From Buchnera aphidicola (Hyadaphis tataricae) (GTDB lineage: Bacteria > Pseudomonadota > Gammaproteobacteria > Enterobacterales > Enterobacteriaceae): a DNA stretch of 64,000 nucleotides. Shown here piece by piece: positions 29,259 through 39,331 of the stretch (positions are counted from its first letter, which is position 1; each line of letters starts with the position of its first letter). The stretch is taken from positions 248,001-312,000 of the forward strand of contig NZ_CP034873.1 of NCBI RefSeq assembly GCF_005081445.1, given 5' to 3'. A program made the position numbers and the translations under genes. The notes under the pieces are model-generated. The model worked only from the letters and a program-made list of their open reading frames with translations, was not told the origin of the DNA and ran no database searches.

Positions 29259-29369
29259 AATTTTTTAGATGTATTAAATAGATAGAATAGAATTATTATT
29301 ATAAATTTATTTTAATAAATGATATTTTTTATCTTGATATCAAGAGATATTTTTTGGAACTATTTCAAT

Positions 29370-29854
29370 ATGATACATAAAAATCATCACAAAACAAAAT
29401 CATTAAAAATTGTAAATAATAAGGCATATTACAACTATTTTATAGAAAAAAAATTTATATCAGGTCTGGTTTTAGAAGGATGGGAAGTCAAATCTATTAA
29501 ACTGGGAAAAATTAATATTACAGAAAGTTATATTATTGATCATCTACATGAAATGTATCTTTGCAATGCTTTCATTCAACCTTTAAATCAAACTTCAACA
29601 CATGTTTTTTGCGATCCTTATAGAAAAAAAAAGCTATTGTTGAAAAAAAATGAAATTATTTTTTTATCTTTAAAAAAAAAAGATCCGGTTATACATTAAT
29701 ACCTTTATCTTTATTTTGGAAAAAATCTTGGTGTAAATTAGAATTTGGATTAGCCAAAGGCAAAAATCTGCAAGATAAAAGAGACAGTATAAAAAATAAA
29801 GAATGGGAAAGAAAAAAACTAAGTATTATTAAATATAATAGAGTTTTAAAATAA
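29370..29854 (+). CDS. smpB: SsrA-binding protein SmpB, frame broken at an A10 tract
   Basis: SmpB carries tmRNA to stalled ribosomes. From ATG 29370 the frame matches SmpB (AYYNYFIEKKF, GLVLEGWEVKSIK, HVFCDPYRKKKLLLKK) up to a run of ten A at 29672-29681, after which the genomic frame reads only DPVIH and stops at 29699. The next frame carries on without a break as RSGYTLIPLSLFWKKSWCKLEFGLAKGK to TAA 29852-29854, matching the SmpB C-terminal half. One extra A would give 161 residues (E. coli 160). The intact downstream half argues for recent mutation or, more likely, rescue by slippage of RNA polymerase on the A tract. The open frame upstream to 29319 is not part of the gene. tadA starts 3 bases on. 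Confidence 0.9.
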
Positions 29855-29857
29855 AAA

Positions 29858-30364
29858 ATGCAATACAAAAAAGATAAAAATTGGATGAAAATGGCTTTAC
29901 AATGCGCGCGATATGCAGAAAAAATCGGTGAAGTACCAATAGGTGCAGTATTAATTTTAGAAGAAAATATTCTTGGTTTTGGTTGGAATAGTTCTATTTC
30001 TCAACATGACCCTACTGCACATGCAGAAATTATGGCTTTACGTGATGCAGGAAAAAAAATAAAAAATTATCGTTTAATTAATACTACATTATACGTAACC
30101 TTACAACCTTGTATAATGTGTTTTGGAGCAATTATACAAAGTCGCATCAAACGTTTAGTTTTTGGAGCCGATTGCAATAAATTGGATGAGCTTAATATGA
30201 TGACACATATTCTTCATTATTCTAAAAACAAATACAAATTAAATATTAAAAAAAATATTATGCATAATGAATGCTCTAATATTTTAATTAATTTTTTTCA
30301 TAAAAAAAGAAAATATATGCATACTATAGATGCTATTTTTAATAGAATTACGATTCTAAAATAA
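29858..30364 (+). CDS. tadA: tRNA-specific adenosine deaminase TadA
   Basis: Deaminates A34 to inosine in tRNA-Arg(ACG), which lets one tRNA read CGU, CGC and CGA. The 168-residue product (E. coli 167) has zinc ligands His55 with catalytic Glu57 (HAE) and Cys85/Cys88 (PCIMC). It begins 3 bases after the smpB stop and probably shares its message. Its last 17 bases overlap the 3' end of acpS on the opposite strand. Confidence 0.96.
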   Translation: MQYKKDKNWMKMALQCARYAEKIGEVPIGAVLILEENILGFGWNSSISQHDPTAHAEIMALRDAGKKIKNYRLINTTLYVTLQPCIMCFGAIIQSRIKRLVFGADCNKLDELNMMTHILHYSKNKYKLNIKKNIMHNECSNILINFFHKKRKYMHTIDAIFNRITILK

Positions 30365-30725
30365 CTACAGCACATGCACATGATTTTTGATCAGAAAAAC
30401 TAACGTGTATAGTGTTGCATTTTATTTTCTGCAATCTTTTATAAGAATTGTTTAAAAAACGTAATTTTGGTTTACCTAATTTATTATTGTACAATTCTAA
30501 TTGATTAAAGAAAATTCCCAAATAGATGCCAGTTCCTAAAGCTTTAGCTGCCGCCTCTTTAACTACAAAACTTTTTGCAAGAAAAGAAACATTATTGTTA
30601 ACAGTATATTTTTCCAGTTCTTTTGCAGATAAAATCCTTTTAGCGAATTTATGACCATATTTTAAAAAAATTTTTTTTATACGTACTATTTCTATAATAT
30701 CTATTCCTACACCGACAATTGACAT
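30348..30725 (-). CDS. acpS: holo-[acyl-carrier-protein] synthase
   Basis: Transfers 4'-phosphopantetheine from CoA to acyl carrier protein, needed for fatty acid synthesis by FabZ and FabI. The 125-residue protein (E. coli 126) has Asp9 in GVGIDI and Glu57 in [15 protein letters not shown], the magnesium-binding pair. It converges with tadA, overlapping it by 17 bases. In E. coli it lies at the end of the lepA-lepB-rnc-era-recO-pdxJ-acpS operon; recO and pdxJ are lost here, leaving a 112-base gap to era. Confidence 0.96.
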   Translation of the reverse strand: MSIVGVGIDIIEIVRIKKIFLKYGHKFAKRILSAKELEKYTVNNNVSFLAKSFVVKEAAAKALGTGIYLGIFFNQLELYNNKLGKPKLRFLNNSYKRLQKIKCNTIHVSFSDQKSCACAVVILES

Positions 30726-30837
30726 ATTAAAGCAATATCCTTAGAATTAATTTTTTAGAAAAACTATTTTTTAAAAATTCATTAAATATTATAGTATTTC
30801 AATCATTGTGAAAAATAGTATTTTTATGGAAAATCAT

Positions 30838-31695
30838 TCATTTTTTGCAATTAATTTTAACCCACAAAAAAAGATGAGTTAAAACATGAAATTCTTTTGC
30901 TATTGCAGATCTTGCGATCATACTAATTTTTTTGATTTTTTCTCCTTGACGACCAATTACTATTTGTTTTTGTCTTGCATTTTTGACTAAAATTATTGCT
31001 TTTACAATAAGCTCTTTATTTTTCTGCTTTTTGAATAATTCAATATGCACTTTTAATATAGAAGGTAACTCATTTCTTAAAAATGATATTAATTTTTCTC
31101 GGATAATTTCAGACGTTGTAAACACATGAGAATTTTGTGTGACGTAGTTTTTAGAGTATATATGAGGATTTTTTGGTAAAAATGATTGAATTATATTGCT
31201 AAGAAAAAAGATATGTTTTCTTTTTCTTACAGACATAGGTACAATTTCTATAGCAATATTTTTCTTTTTTAGAACATCTATAAAAGGTAATAAAATATTT
31301 TTATTATTAATTTTATCAATTTTGTTAATTACTAAAATAACAGGAATTTTATGCTCTTTAACCTGATTAAAAATCAGGTCATCATCTTTTGTCCAAAGCA
31401 ATTTATCTATAACAAATATAATTAATATTGCATTATGTATTGCTTGATAAAAAAAATGTTGTTTATGATTTATACTGTTAAAGTTTTTATTGAATATCAT
31501 CCCAGGTGTATCAATATAAATAGCCTGATAATCGTGTATTGTTTTAACACCTAAAATATTATTTTGTGTGGTGTTTCTTTTTCTTGATACAATAGAAATT
31601 TTTTTCTCAAGAATATGGTTAAGTAATGTTGACTTGCCAACATTGGGTTTTCCTATAATTGCTATTTTTCCACAATATTTTTGTTTTGTATTCAC
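30838..31695 (-). CDS. era: GTPase Era
   Basis: GTPase that binds the 3' end of 16S rRNA during 30S maturation. The 285 residues (E. coli 301) show G1 GKPNVGKS (about 15-22), a T-rich switch region, G3 DTPG, G4 NKID and a C-terminal KH domain with [12 protein letters not shown]. The shortening is mostly in the linker. Its ATG overlaps the rnc stop by 4 bases (ATGA type), so translation is coupled to rnc. Its RNA target, the 16S 3' end, is encoded in the same window. Confidence 0.97.
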   Translation of the reverse strand: MNTKQKYCGKIAIIGKPNVGKSTLLNHILEKKISIVSRKRNTTQNNILGVKTIHDYQAIYIDTPGMIFNKNFNSINHKQHFFYQAIHNAILIIFVIDKLLWTKDDDLIFNQVKEHKIPVILVINKIDKINNKNILLPFIDVLKKKNIAIEIVPMSVRKRKHIFFLSNIIQSFLPKNPHIYSKNYVTQNSHVFTTSEIIREKLISFLRNELPSILKVHIELFKKQKNKELIVKAIILVKNARQKQIVIGRQGEKIKKISMIARSAIAKEFHVLTHLFLWVKINCKK

Positions 31696-32372
31696 TCTAC
31701 ACCTAATTTAATTAATGCTTTTTTTGCTGCATCTTGTTCGGCTTTTCTTTTGCTTGATCCTGTGCCCACTAAAAATTCTGAAATAGTACTAATTTTACAA
31801 TGAATAGTAAATAATTGATTATGTGCTTCTCCGTATATTTTAACTATAAAATATACTGGCAAAGATAAATGTTTTGCTTGTAAATATTCTTGTAATCGTG
31901 TTTTAGGATCTTTTTGTGTATCTCCAGGACTGATTTGCTCCAAACGTTTTTCATACCATTTTAATATCAACTCTTCAACAGTTTTTATATTACTGTCTAA
32001 ATAAATACTACCAATTAGTGCTTCTACAGTGTTTGCTAAAATGGATTCACGACGAAAACCACCACTTTTTAACTCTCCCTGTCCTAATTGTAAATATTCT
32101 CCTAAATCAAATTCATAAGCAATTTCAGCTAAAGTGTTACCACGTACTAATGTAGCTCTCATGCGACTCATATCTCCTTCATTAATATAAGGAAAATGTT
32201 GATACAACGCATTAGCAATCACAAAGCTTAAAATGGAATCACCTAAAAATTCTAATCTTTCATTATGTTTGTTGCTCGCACTACGATGTGTAAGCGCTTG
32301 TCTTAAAAGATCCTTCTGAGTAAAAGTATATCCCAATGCTTTTTGTATTTTTTTTGTCACGATATAGTTCAT
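31692..32372 (-). CDS. rnc: ribonuclease III
   Basis: Cuts double-stranded RNA, notably the rRNA precursor stem found here at 22959-22981 and 24620-24642. At 226 residues it equals E. coli, with the signature [10 protein letters not shown] (residues 37-46; Glu38, Glu41, Asp45), the second acidic site in [12 protein letters not shown], and a C-terminal dsRNA-binding domain (about 155-226). Part of the lepA-lepB-rnc-era operon; 124 bases separate it from lepB, longer than in E. coli. Confidence 0.98.
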   Translation of the reverse strand: MNYIVTKKIQKALGYTFTQKDLLRQALTHRSASNKHNERLEFLGDSILSFVIANALYQHFPYINEGDMSRMRATLVRGNTLAEIAYEFDLGEYLQLGQGELKSGGFRRESILANTVEALIGSIYLDSNIKTVEELILKWYEKRLEQISPGDTQKDPKTRLQEYLQAKHLSLPVYFIVKIYGEAHNQLFTIHCKISTISEFLVGTGSSKRKAEQDAAKKALIKLGVE

Positions 32373-32496
32373 ATTATACCAATTATAATGATATTTTAAT
32401 TAATTTTAAAAAAATAATAGGAAAAATCAAAACAACTTGATAATTTATAAGAAATACAAAAACATATATTGTTAAAGTTAATCATGTGAGTGAAAT

Positions 32497-33435
32497 TTAA
32501 TGTATATTTCCAATTCTATTTATACGTATACCAGTTGGCCACTCATTTTCATTTTTATCAAAACTCATCCAGATTATAATGGCTTTCCCTACTAAGTTTT
32601 TTTCTGGTACAAATCCCCAATAACGACTATCTAGACTATTATCACGATTATCTCCCATCATAAAATATTGATGTTCAGGGACAATCCAAGTTAATCTTGG
32701 CATATTTTTTTGTTGATAGTATTCTTTTTTAAGAGTTGTAACAACGTTTAACAATAATATATTATGTTTTAAATGATCAATTGTTTCTTCTAATATATCA
32801 AAATTAAATAACGTGAATATTTTTTTATGTTGTGTATTTTTGTTATTTAAAAAATATATTTTTTGTGCAAATTGACTTGTTTTTGCATCTGAATAATGAA
32901 TGAATAATTTATCTTTACAATTATGTTGTATTAAAAAATTTTTACAAATTTTTATATGTTTATTATGAATATCATATTTTATTTTATCTCCAGGTAGTCC
33001 TATAACACGTTTAATATAATTTGTATTATAATCAATAGGATGTTTAAAAACCACAATGTCGCCTCTTTTGGGAAGATTTGTGTTTATTAATGTGTTGTGT
33101 GTAATTGGATTTTTAATGCCGTACGAAAATTTTTCTACTAAAATAAAATCTCCAATTAAAAGAGTAGGCATCATAGATCCTGAAGGAATTTGAAAAGGTT
33201 CATAAATAAATGATCGTACAATAAACACTATAAAAAAAATTGGAAAAAATGATGCTAAAGATTGTAAAAAATAGTTGCAATTTTTAATGTTTTGTTGATT
33301 TTTTGGACTTAATTCTTGTTGATTATATGTATTTTTAAAACAATAATTTTTAATTTCTTTGATACGATAATATATCCAAAAACAACCAGTAAAAAATGTA
33401 CTGATTAACAAAAATAAAGTTAATGTATTAGACAT
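32497..33435 (-). CDS. lepB: signal peptidase I
   Basis: Removes signal peptides of secreted proteins on the outer face of the inner membrane. The 312-residue product (E. coli 324) has two N-terminal membrane spans (about 3-24 and 58-77), catalytic Ser87 in PSGSMMPTL and Lys142 in YIKRVIGLPGD, and the box E motif GDNRDNSLDSRYWGFVP. It follows lepA by 15 bases. Likely clients in the window include BamA. Confidence 0.97.
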   Translation of the reverse strand: MSNTLTLFLLISTFFTGCFWIYYRIKEIKNYCFKNTYNQQELSPKNQQNIKNCNYFLQSLASFFPIFFIVFIVRSFIYEPFQIPSGSMMPTLLIGDFILVEKFSYGIKNPITHNTLINTNLPKRGDIVVFKHPIDYNTNYIKRVIGLPGDKIKYDIHNKHIKICKNFLIQHNCKDKLFIHYSDAKTSQFAQKIYFLNNKNTQHKKIFTLFNFDILEETIDHLKHNILLLNVVTTLKKEYYQQKNMPRLTWIVPEHQYFMMGDNRDNSLDSRYWGFVPEKNLVGKAIIIWMSFDKNENEWPTGIRINRIGNIH

Positions 33436-33450
33436 ATGACATACCTGTTA

Positions 33451-35244
33451 TTATGTTTTAATAATATTTAAAATTTTGAGAAATGCTGTTTTTGGCATAC
33501 TAACATTTCCGATTTTTTTCATTCTTTTTTTTCCATCTTTTTGTTTTTGTAACAATTTCTTTTTTCTACTAACATCTCCTCCATAACATTTAGATAAAAC
33601 ATTTTTCCTTAATTGTTTAATAGTAGCCCTTGCTATAACACTATTATTAATTGTTGCTTGAATAATAATGTCAAATTGTTGTCTAGGTATGATCTTTTGC
33701 ATTTTTTCGACTATTTCACGTGCACGATATTTTGCATTATCATGATGGGTCAGTATAGTTAAGGCATCTATTTTTTCTGAATTGACTAAGATATCTATTC
33801 GTACCATTTTTGATGATTGAAAACATTTAAAATCATATTCTAGTGATGCATATCCACTGGATATAGATTTCAATTCGTCAAAAAAATTTAATACTACTTC
33901 ACTCATGGGTATGTCGTATTTTAGCAATACTTGATGTGTATGATAAACCATATCAATTTGATTGCCACGTTTTCTTATACATAATTTTATTACAGCTCCA
34001 AGAAATTGTGGTGGCAATAAAATATGACATTCAACTATTGGTTCTTTGATATCTTTTATATTATGCATTATAGGAAAATTAGATGGTGAATCTAAATAAA
34101 TTTTTGTGTGGTCCATTAATTCAATTTCATACATTACTGTTGGTGCAGTTGCAATTAAATCTAGAGAATACTCTCTTTCCAAACGTGCTTGTACTATTTC
34201 CATATGTAGTAAACCTAAAAATCCACATTTAAAACCAAATCCAAGGGCAACGGATTTCTCTGGTTCATAAAACAATGAAGAATCATTTAAACTTAACTTG
34301 CCTAAAGCATCTCGAAATGTTTCATATTGTTCTGACGACATAGGAAATAATCCAGCATATATTTGGGGCTTAATTTTTTGAAAGCCATCTAATCTGTTTT
34401 TTGATGGATTAATTGCTGTAGTTAACGTATCTCCAACTGGAGCTGCAACAATATTTTTAATGCCGCAAATAATCCATCCTACTTCTCCACATTTTAATGA
34501 ATTTTTATACAATTTTTTAGGAGTAAAAATACCTATTTTTTCAACAAAGTAGGTTTTTCCTGTACTCATAACTTGAATTTTATCTTTTTCAAATAAAATG
34601 CCATTCTTAATTCTAATTAAAGAAACTACACCTAAATAATTATCAAACCATGAATCAATAATTAAAGCTTGAAGAGGATTATGAATTGAGCCTGATGGGC
34701 AAGGGATTTGTTGAATAAGATGTTCTATTAGTTCTTCAACGCCTTGACCTGTTTTTGCTGAACATTTTATAGCGTTTGATGTACTGATTCCTATAATGTC
34801 TTGAATGTCTTTTAATACTTTTTTCGGATTGGCGTTCGGTAAATCAATCTTATTTAATACTGGAATAATTTTTAAATTCATTTTCAGAGCAGTATGACAA
34901 TTAGATAAAGTTTGTGCTTCAACTCCTTGAGTAGCATCAACTACCAATAACACACCTTCACAGGCTGATAATGATCGAGATACCTCATATGAAAAATTTA
35001 CATGACCTGGGGTATCAATAAAATTTAAATTAAAAAGATCACCTGTTTTATTTTTATAATTGATCATAACACTTTGCGCTTTAATTGTGATGCCTCTTTC
35101 TTTTTCTAAATCCATTGAATCTAATACTTGATTAAACATTTCTCTATCAGGCAGTCCGCCACAAATTTGTATGAGTCGATCAGATAACGTTGATTTTCCA
35201 TGATCAATATGAGCTATAATAGAAAAATTTCTTATATTTTTCAT
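33451..35244 (-). CDS. lepA: elongation factor 4 (LepA)
   Basis: Translational GTPase that acts on ribosomes in 30S assembly or back-translocation. Its 597 residues (E. coli 599) include G1 AHIDHGKST, switch GITIKAQ, G3 DTPGHV and G4 NKIDLP, EF-G-like domains II, III and V, and the LepA-specific C-terminal domain ending near [16 protein letters not shown]. First gene of the lepA-lepB-rnc-era operon. The 203-base divergent gap to mnmA is extremely AT-rich and shows no clear promoter. Confidence 0.98.
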   Translation of the reverse strand: MKNIRNFSIIAHIDHGKSTLSDRLIQICGGLPDREMFNQVLDSMDLEKERGITIKAQSVMINYKNKTGDLFNLNFIDTPGHVNFSYEVSRSLSACEGVLLVVDATQGVEAQTLSNCHTALKMNLKIIPVLNKIDLPNANPKKVLKDIQDIIGISTSNAIKCSAKTGQGVEELIEHLIQQIPCPSGSIHNPLQALIIDSWFDNYLGVVSLIRIKNGILFEKDKIQVMSTGKTYFVEKIGIFTPKKLYKNSLKCGEVGWIICGIKNIVAAPVGDTLTTAINPSKNRLDGFQKIKPQIYAGLFPMSSEQYETFRDALGKLSLNDSSLFYEPEKSVALGFGFKCGFLGLLHMEIVQARLEREYSLDLIATAPTVMYEIELMDHTKIYLDSPSNFPIMHNIKDIKEPIVECHILLPPQFLGAVIKLCIRKRGNQIDMVYHTHQVLLKYDIPMSEVVLNFFDELKSISSGYASLEYDFKCFQSSKMVRIDILVNSEKIDALTILTHHDNAKYRAREIVEKMQKIIPRQQFDIIIQATINNSVIARATIKQLRKNVLSKCYGGDVSRKKKLLQKQKDGKKRMKKIGNVSMPKTAFLKILNIIKT

Positions 35245-35447
35245 GTTATATTTTTAGACCTTTCAGTTTTTTTATATATTTTAACATGCACAAAAATATT
35301 TTTTATATTTATTTATTTAAATTAATAATTTATATCTTTTAAAAAATTAATAACTGTTAAAACTATGAATATATAATTTATTTATTTTTTTTTATAATAT
35401 ATAATATATTTATAAACATTAAAAAAATATTATGAATTGTATTTTTT

Positions 35448-36554
35448 ATGAATCAAAATCATACTAAAAAAGTTATTGTCGCAATGTCGGGAGGGGTAGA
35501 TTCCTCTGTTTCTGCTTGGCTTTTAAAACAACAAAAATATCAAGTAGAAGGTTTATTTATGAAAAATTGGGAAGAAGATGATGAAGAAGGGTATTGTACT
35601 TCTGCTCAAGATTTATTTGATGCTGAAAATGTTTGTCAAAAATTAAATATTTATCTTCATAAAATTAACTTTTCAACAGAGTTTTGGGAACGTGTTTTTG
35701 TGAATTTTATTAAAGAATATAAAATCGGTAATACCCCTAATCCAGATATATTATGTAATAAAGAAATTAAATTTAATACTTTCTTAAAATATTCAATTGA
35801 TAATCTTAATGCTGACTATATTGCAACAGGTCACTATGCGCGAATAGAAAAAAAAGATCAAAAATATTTTTTACTAAAGTCTTTAGATTTAAAAAAAGAT
35901 CAAACTTATTTTTTATATACTTTAAAAGATACTCAGCTTAAAAAAATTTTATTTCCAGTTGGATCTTTAAAAAAACAGAAAGTTAGAAGTATTGCCAAAG
36001 CATTACATTTTAAAGTAGCTGAAAAAAAAGATTCTACTGGAATTTGTTTTATTGGATCTAGAAATTTTAAAAAGTTTCTTAATCGCTATATTAAAGAAAA
36101 AAAAGGCGATATAATAACCACTAATGGTGAAATTATTGGACAGCATAAAGGTGTTTTTTACTATACTTTAGGTCAAAGAAAGGGTCTTGGAATTGGTGGA
36201 ATACAAGGAAAATACAATATTGCATGGTACGTAGTAGATAAAGATGTAAAAAATAATACATTAACTGTTGCTCAAGGCTCTTTAAACAAATATCTTATGT
36301 CTACAGGTTTAATTATTAAATGTGTTCATTGGATTAATAAAAAACAATTATTTTTCCCGTTTCGTTGTTCTGTAAAAACAAGATACCAACAAAATATGGT
36401 TGAATGTCAAATAGAATATATAAATAATATTAATATAAAAATTTTATTTGATTTTCCAGTAGCAGCGGTGACTCCAGGGCAATCTGCCGTGTTATATTTA
36501 TCAGATATTTGCATAGGCGGCGGAATTATTGAATCTAGATTACCATTATTTTGA
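35448..36554 (+). CDS. mnmA: tRNA-specific 2-thiouridylase MnmA
   Basis: Adds sulfur to U34 of tRNA-Lys, -Glu and -Gln. The 368-residue product equals E. coli MnmA (TrmU), with the PP-loop SGGVDSS (residues 14-20), nucleophile Cys103 ([12 protein letters not shown]), second catalytic Cys in STGICFIG, and the C-terminal beta-barrel. In E. coli hflD and purB follow; here purB follows after a 612-base gap with no recognisable gene. Confidence 0.97.
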   Translation: MNQNHTKKVIVAMSGGVDSSVSAWLLKQQKYQVEGLFMKNWEEDDEEGYCTSAQDLFDAENVCQKLNIYLHKINFSTEFWERVFVNFIKEYKIGNTPNPDILCNKEIKFNTFLKYSIDNLNADYIATGHYARIEKKDQKYFLLKSLDLKKDQTYFLYTLKDTQLKKILFPVGSLKKQKVRSIAKALHFKVAEKKDSTGICFIGSRNFKKFLNRYIKEKKGDIITTNGEIIGQHKGVFYYTLGQRKGLGIGGIQGKYNIAWYVVDKDVKNNTLTVAQGSLNKYLMSTGLIIKCVHWINKKQLFFPFRCSVKTRYQQNMVECQIEYINNINIKILFDFPVAAVTPGQSAVLYLSDICIGGGIIESRLPLF

Positions 36555-37166
36555 TGAACAATATTGTAACATACATAGTCAAATTATCGTATAGTTATTC
36601 ACAGAACATGTTTAATCATATTTTGATATTATTAAAATATATATCATGATCACAATAACATTTTTAAGTATAATACAAAACGCTTTTCTAGAAAATATAA
36701 TCATGTTAAATTTTTATAAATATTACTAATTAAAAACTGATAACATTCATTTTTTATATTAATATTTTATTTTTCTGAATATCAATGTCAATAGAATCAA
36801 GTAAATTATAATACTTGTATTCTTAAAACAAAATTGATCTGTTTTTTTTGAAAAAAATTTATTTTCTTCAATACTAAAATAAATAGTAATATCATTTATG
36901 AATGAAAATAAAAATGAAATAATTATATCACTAAATAATTGAGCATTAAACAACTTAAAAAAAATTAGATATTACTTGAAAATATTTAGTTTACTTTTTA
37001 ATTCTTGAATTAATCTATATCGGTATTATTAGAAATATCTTAGAACTAAAAAATTAGTTTTATTTTTTGATATTTTTTTGATTAAAACATCAATAAATAT
37101 TATACCATTTAGACGATAAAATAGACGATAAAATAGATTTTTTAAACAAAAATGCAGGATTAAAGA
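36555..37166. other. 612-base gap, probable erosion site of hflD
   Basis: The longest non-coding stretch of the window. The flanks mnmA and purB enclose hflD (about 640 bp) in E. coli, and the gap is nearly that size. I could not find any run of HflD-like residues in the plus-strand frames, only short AT-rich pieces. A 64-codon minus-strand frame at 36759-36953 is compositionally driven and resembles nothing. A 12-bp tandem repeat lies at the purB end. Confidence 0.5.
37110..37137. repeat. 12-bp tandem repeat upstream of purB
   Basis: TAGACGATAAAA occurs twice without interruption (37110-37121, 37122-37133), followed by a partial third copy TAGA. It ends 29 bases before the purB start. It could change spacing in the purB promoter region by slippage, but no function is shown. 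Confidence 0.8.
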
Positions 37167-38549
37167 ATGAAATTAACCTCTTTAACGGCTATTTCACCTA
37201 TTGATGGAAGATACAGTGATGTAACAGTATTATTAAGGAATATTTTTAGTGAATTTAGCTTTTTTAAATATCGTCTTTATGTAGAAATACAGTGGTTTAA
37301 AAAAATTATGAGCATGTCTCAAACATTAAAAATTAATTTTTTTGAACATAAAAAATTATTTTTACTTGATGAAATTATTAATAATTTCAATGAAAATGAT
37401 GCGATTTGTATAAAAAAAATAGAAAAAAAAACTAATCATGATATTAAAGCTTTAGAATATTTTTTAAAAAAACAAGTATTAAAATTAGATTTTTTTGAAT
37501 CGGTATCAGAATTTATACATTTTGGTTGTACTTCAGAAGATATTAATAACATAGCATATGCTTTAATGTTGAAAGATGCTCGAGATCAAATCATTTTACC
37601 ATTATGGTATGACATTATTCATGCTTTAAAAAAAATGATGATACAACATCAATATGTTTCCTTGTTGTCTTTGACTCATGGACAGCCAGCTACTCCTTCT
37701 ACTATGGGCAAAGAAATAGCTAATTTTTATTATCGCATGAAACGTCAATATAAAAAACTAAAAAAAATAGAAATATTGGCAAAAATGAATGGAACTACTG
37801 GTAATTATAATGCGCATTTAGCTGCTTATCCCAATATTAATTGGCATACAATCAGCAAAGAGTTCGTGACTTCTTTAGGTATTAATTGGAATCCATACAC
37901 GACACAAATTGAACCGCATGACTACATTGCAGAACTATTTTCTTGTGTTTGTTTATTTAATACAATATTGATTAATTTTAATCGTGATATATGGGGATAT
38001 ATTTCACTTGATTATTTTCATCAAAAATTAAAAGACTGCGAAATAGGCTCTTCAATTATGCCACATAAGGTTAACCCTATTGATTTTGAAAATTCTGAAG
38101 GAAATTTAGGATTGTCTAATGCTTTAATGAATCATATGATAATGAAGTTACCGATTTCTAGATGGCAACGTGATTTAAGTGATTCTACAGTATTAAGAAA
38201 TTTAGGAGTTGCTATATCTTATTCTATAATTTCATATCATTCTGTATTATTAGGTGTCAACAAATTACGTATTAATAAAGATAGAATCTTAGAAATGTTA
38301 AATCAACATTGGTCTATTTTATCTGAACCTATTCAAACAGTGATGCGTCGTTATGGCATAAAAAATGGATATGAAAAATTAAAAGAAATAACTCGTGGAA
38401 AAAAAATAGATAAAAGTATTATACATGATTTTATCTCTCAATTAAATATACCAGAGAATGAAAAAATTCGATTACAAAATATAAATCCTGAAAATTATAT
38501 TGGTAATGCAAGTCAAACTATTAATGAAATGATCAACGATATCAATTAA
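37167..38549 (+). CDS. purB: adenylosuccinate lyase
   Basis: Splits fumarate from SAICAR and from adenylosuccinate in purine synthesis. The 460-residue protein (E. coli 456) has the fumarase/aspartase signature SSIMPHKVNP (about 295-304), the TSEDINN motif (about 122-128) and the LTHGQPATPSTMG segment (about 170-182). The second of its two reactions serves AMP synthesis from IMP even where de novo synthesis is incomplete. It stands after the eroded hflD gap, 61 bases ahead of emtA. Confidence 0.98.
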   Translation: MKLTSLTAISPIDGRYSDVTVLLRNIFSEFSFFKYRLYVEIQWFKKIMSMSQTLKINFFEHKKLFLLDEIINNFNENDAICIKKIEKKTNHDIKALEYFLKKQVLKLDFFESVSEFIHFGCTSEDINNIAYALMLKDARDQIILPLWYDIIHALKKMMIQHQYVSLLSLTHGQPATPSTMGKEIANFYYRMKRQYKKLKKIEILAKMNGTTGNYNAHLAAYPNINWHTISKEFVTSLGINWNPYTTQIEPHDYIAELFSCVCLFNTILINFNRDIWGYISLDYFHQKLKDCEIGSSIMPHKVNPIDFENSEGNLGLSNALMNHMIMKLPISRWQRDLSDSTVLRNLGVAISYSIISYHSVLLGVNKLRINKDRILEMLNQHWSILSEPIQTVMRRYGIKNGYEKLKEITRGKKIDKSIIHDFISQLNIPENEKIRLQNINPENYIGNASQTINEMINDIN

Positions 38550-38610
38550 TATTTTATATAATATTTTGCTGATATTTTAAGATTTACTAAAATCAAGGAC
38601 AAATTTTATT

Positions 38611-39236
38611 TTGACATCATTAATTATAATTATCTCTTTGTTTTTTTGCACCGGATTTAACTATATTTTAAATACAAAACATTATGTTAATAGTAAATAT
38701 TTTTTAAATAAAAATACTATAAACAAAAACATATGCGCTTGGAATAAATTAATTAATATTGCTTCAAATAAATATCAGGTAGATAGTAAACTGATTCAGT
38801 CTATTATTTATGTAGAATCTTCGGGTAATCCTTATTCTAAAAGTCGTTCTAATGCAATTGGATTAATGCAAATCAAACCATCTTCAGCAGGTATTGAAGT
38901 CTATCGTTTATATAAAAAAAAAGGACAACCTTCTATACAAGAATTATATAATCCCGAAACAAATATTGATATGGGAACAGCTTATCTCAGTTTATTACAA
39001 AAAAAAAACTTTTTGGAATCAGCAATAAAGATATGATGCGTTGCGCTACGATTGTTGCTTATGTTAATGGAACAGATGCTTTGCTTAAAATTTTTTCCAA
39101 AAATAGACAACAGGCAAAATCAATGATTAATAAAATGACCATAGAATCTTTCTATAGATATATTAAAAAAAAACATCCTGCACAACAAGCATCTCGTTAT
39201 TTAAAAAAAGTCATGAATATTTATAATTTAATGTAA
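38611..39236 (+). CDS. emtA: lytic murein transglycosylase EmtA (MltE), frame broken at an A10 tract
   Basis: Endolytic transglycosylase that cuts peptidoglycan strands. The frame opens at TTG 38611, supported by AAGGA 11 bases upstream. It encodes a hydrophobic leader, the SLT signature with catalytic Glu69 (YVESSGNP) and NAIGLMQIKPS. After ten A at 38999-39008 the genomic frame ends at 39036; the next frame reads KLFGISNKDMMRCATIVAYVNGTDALL and on to 39239-equivalent stop at 39236, aligning with E. coli [22 protein letters not shown]. One extra A gives 208 residues (E. coli 203). Cys13 follows LFF, a poor lipobox. Both halves remain well conserved, so the gene is probably still used through slippage. 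Confidence 0.88.
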
Positions 39237-39331
39237 ATATTAAATACAAATATAAAGTAGAAAATATAATAATTTAGAATTGTAGTATTATCAACTTAAT
39301 TAAAAATATATTGATGTTTGAGATTAATATA

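Noticed and set aside
29370..29699. Short SmpB as a genuinely truncated protein
   Set aside because: The missing half is present and well conserved in the next frame directly after an A10 tract, so the short frame is not the gene's real extent.
36759..36953. 64-codon minus-strand frame in the mnmA-purB gap
   Set aside because: Composition is Ile/Phe/Lys/Ser-rich as any AT-rich frame would be, there is no ribosome binding site and no resemblance to HflD or another family.
39033..39236. Separate 67-codon gene after emtA
   Set aside because: It is the C-terminal third of EmtA in the shifted frame; its first codons align with internal EmtA residues and no ribosome binding site precedes it.
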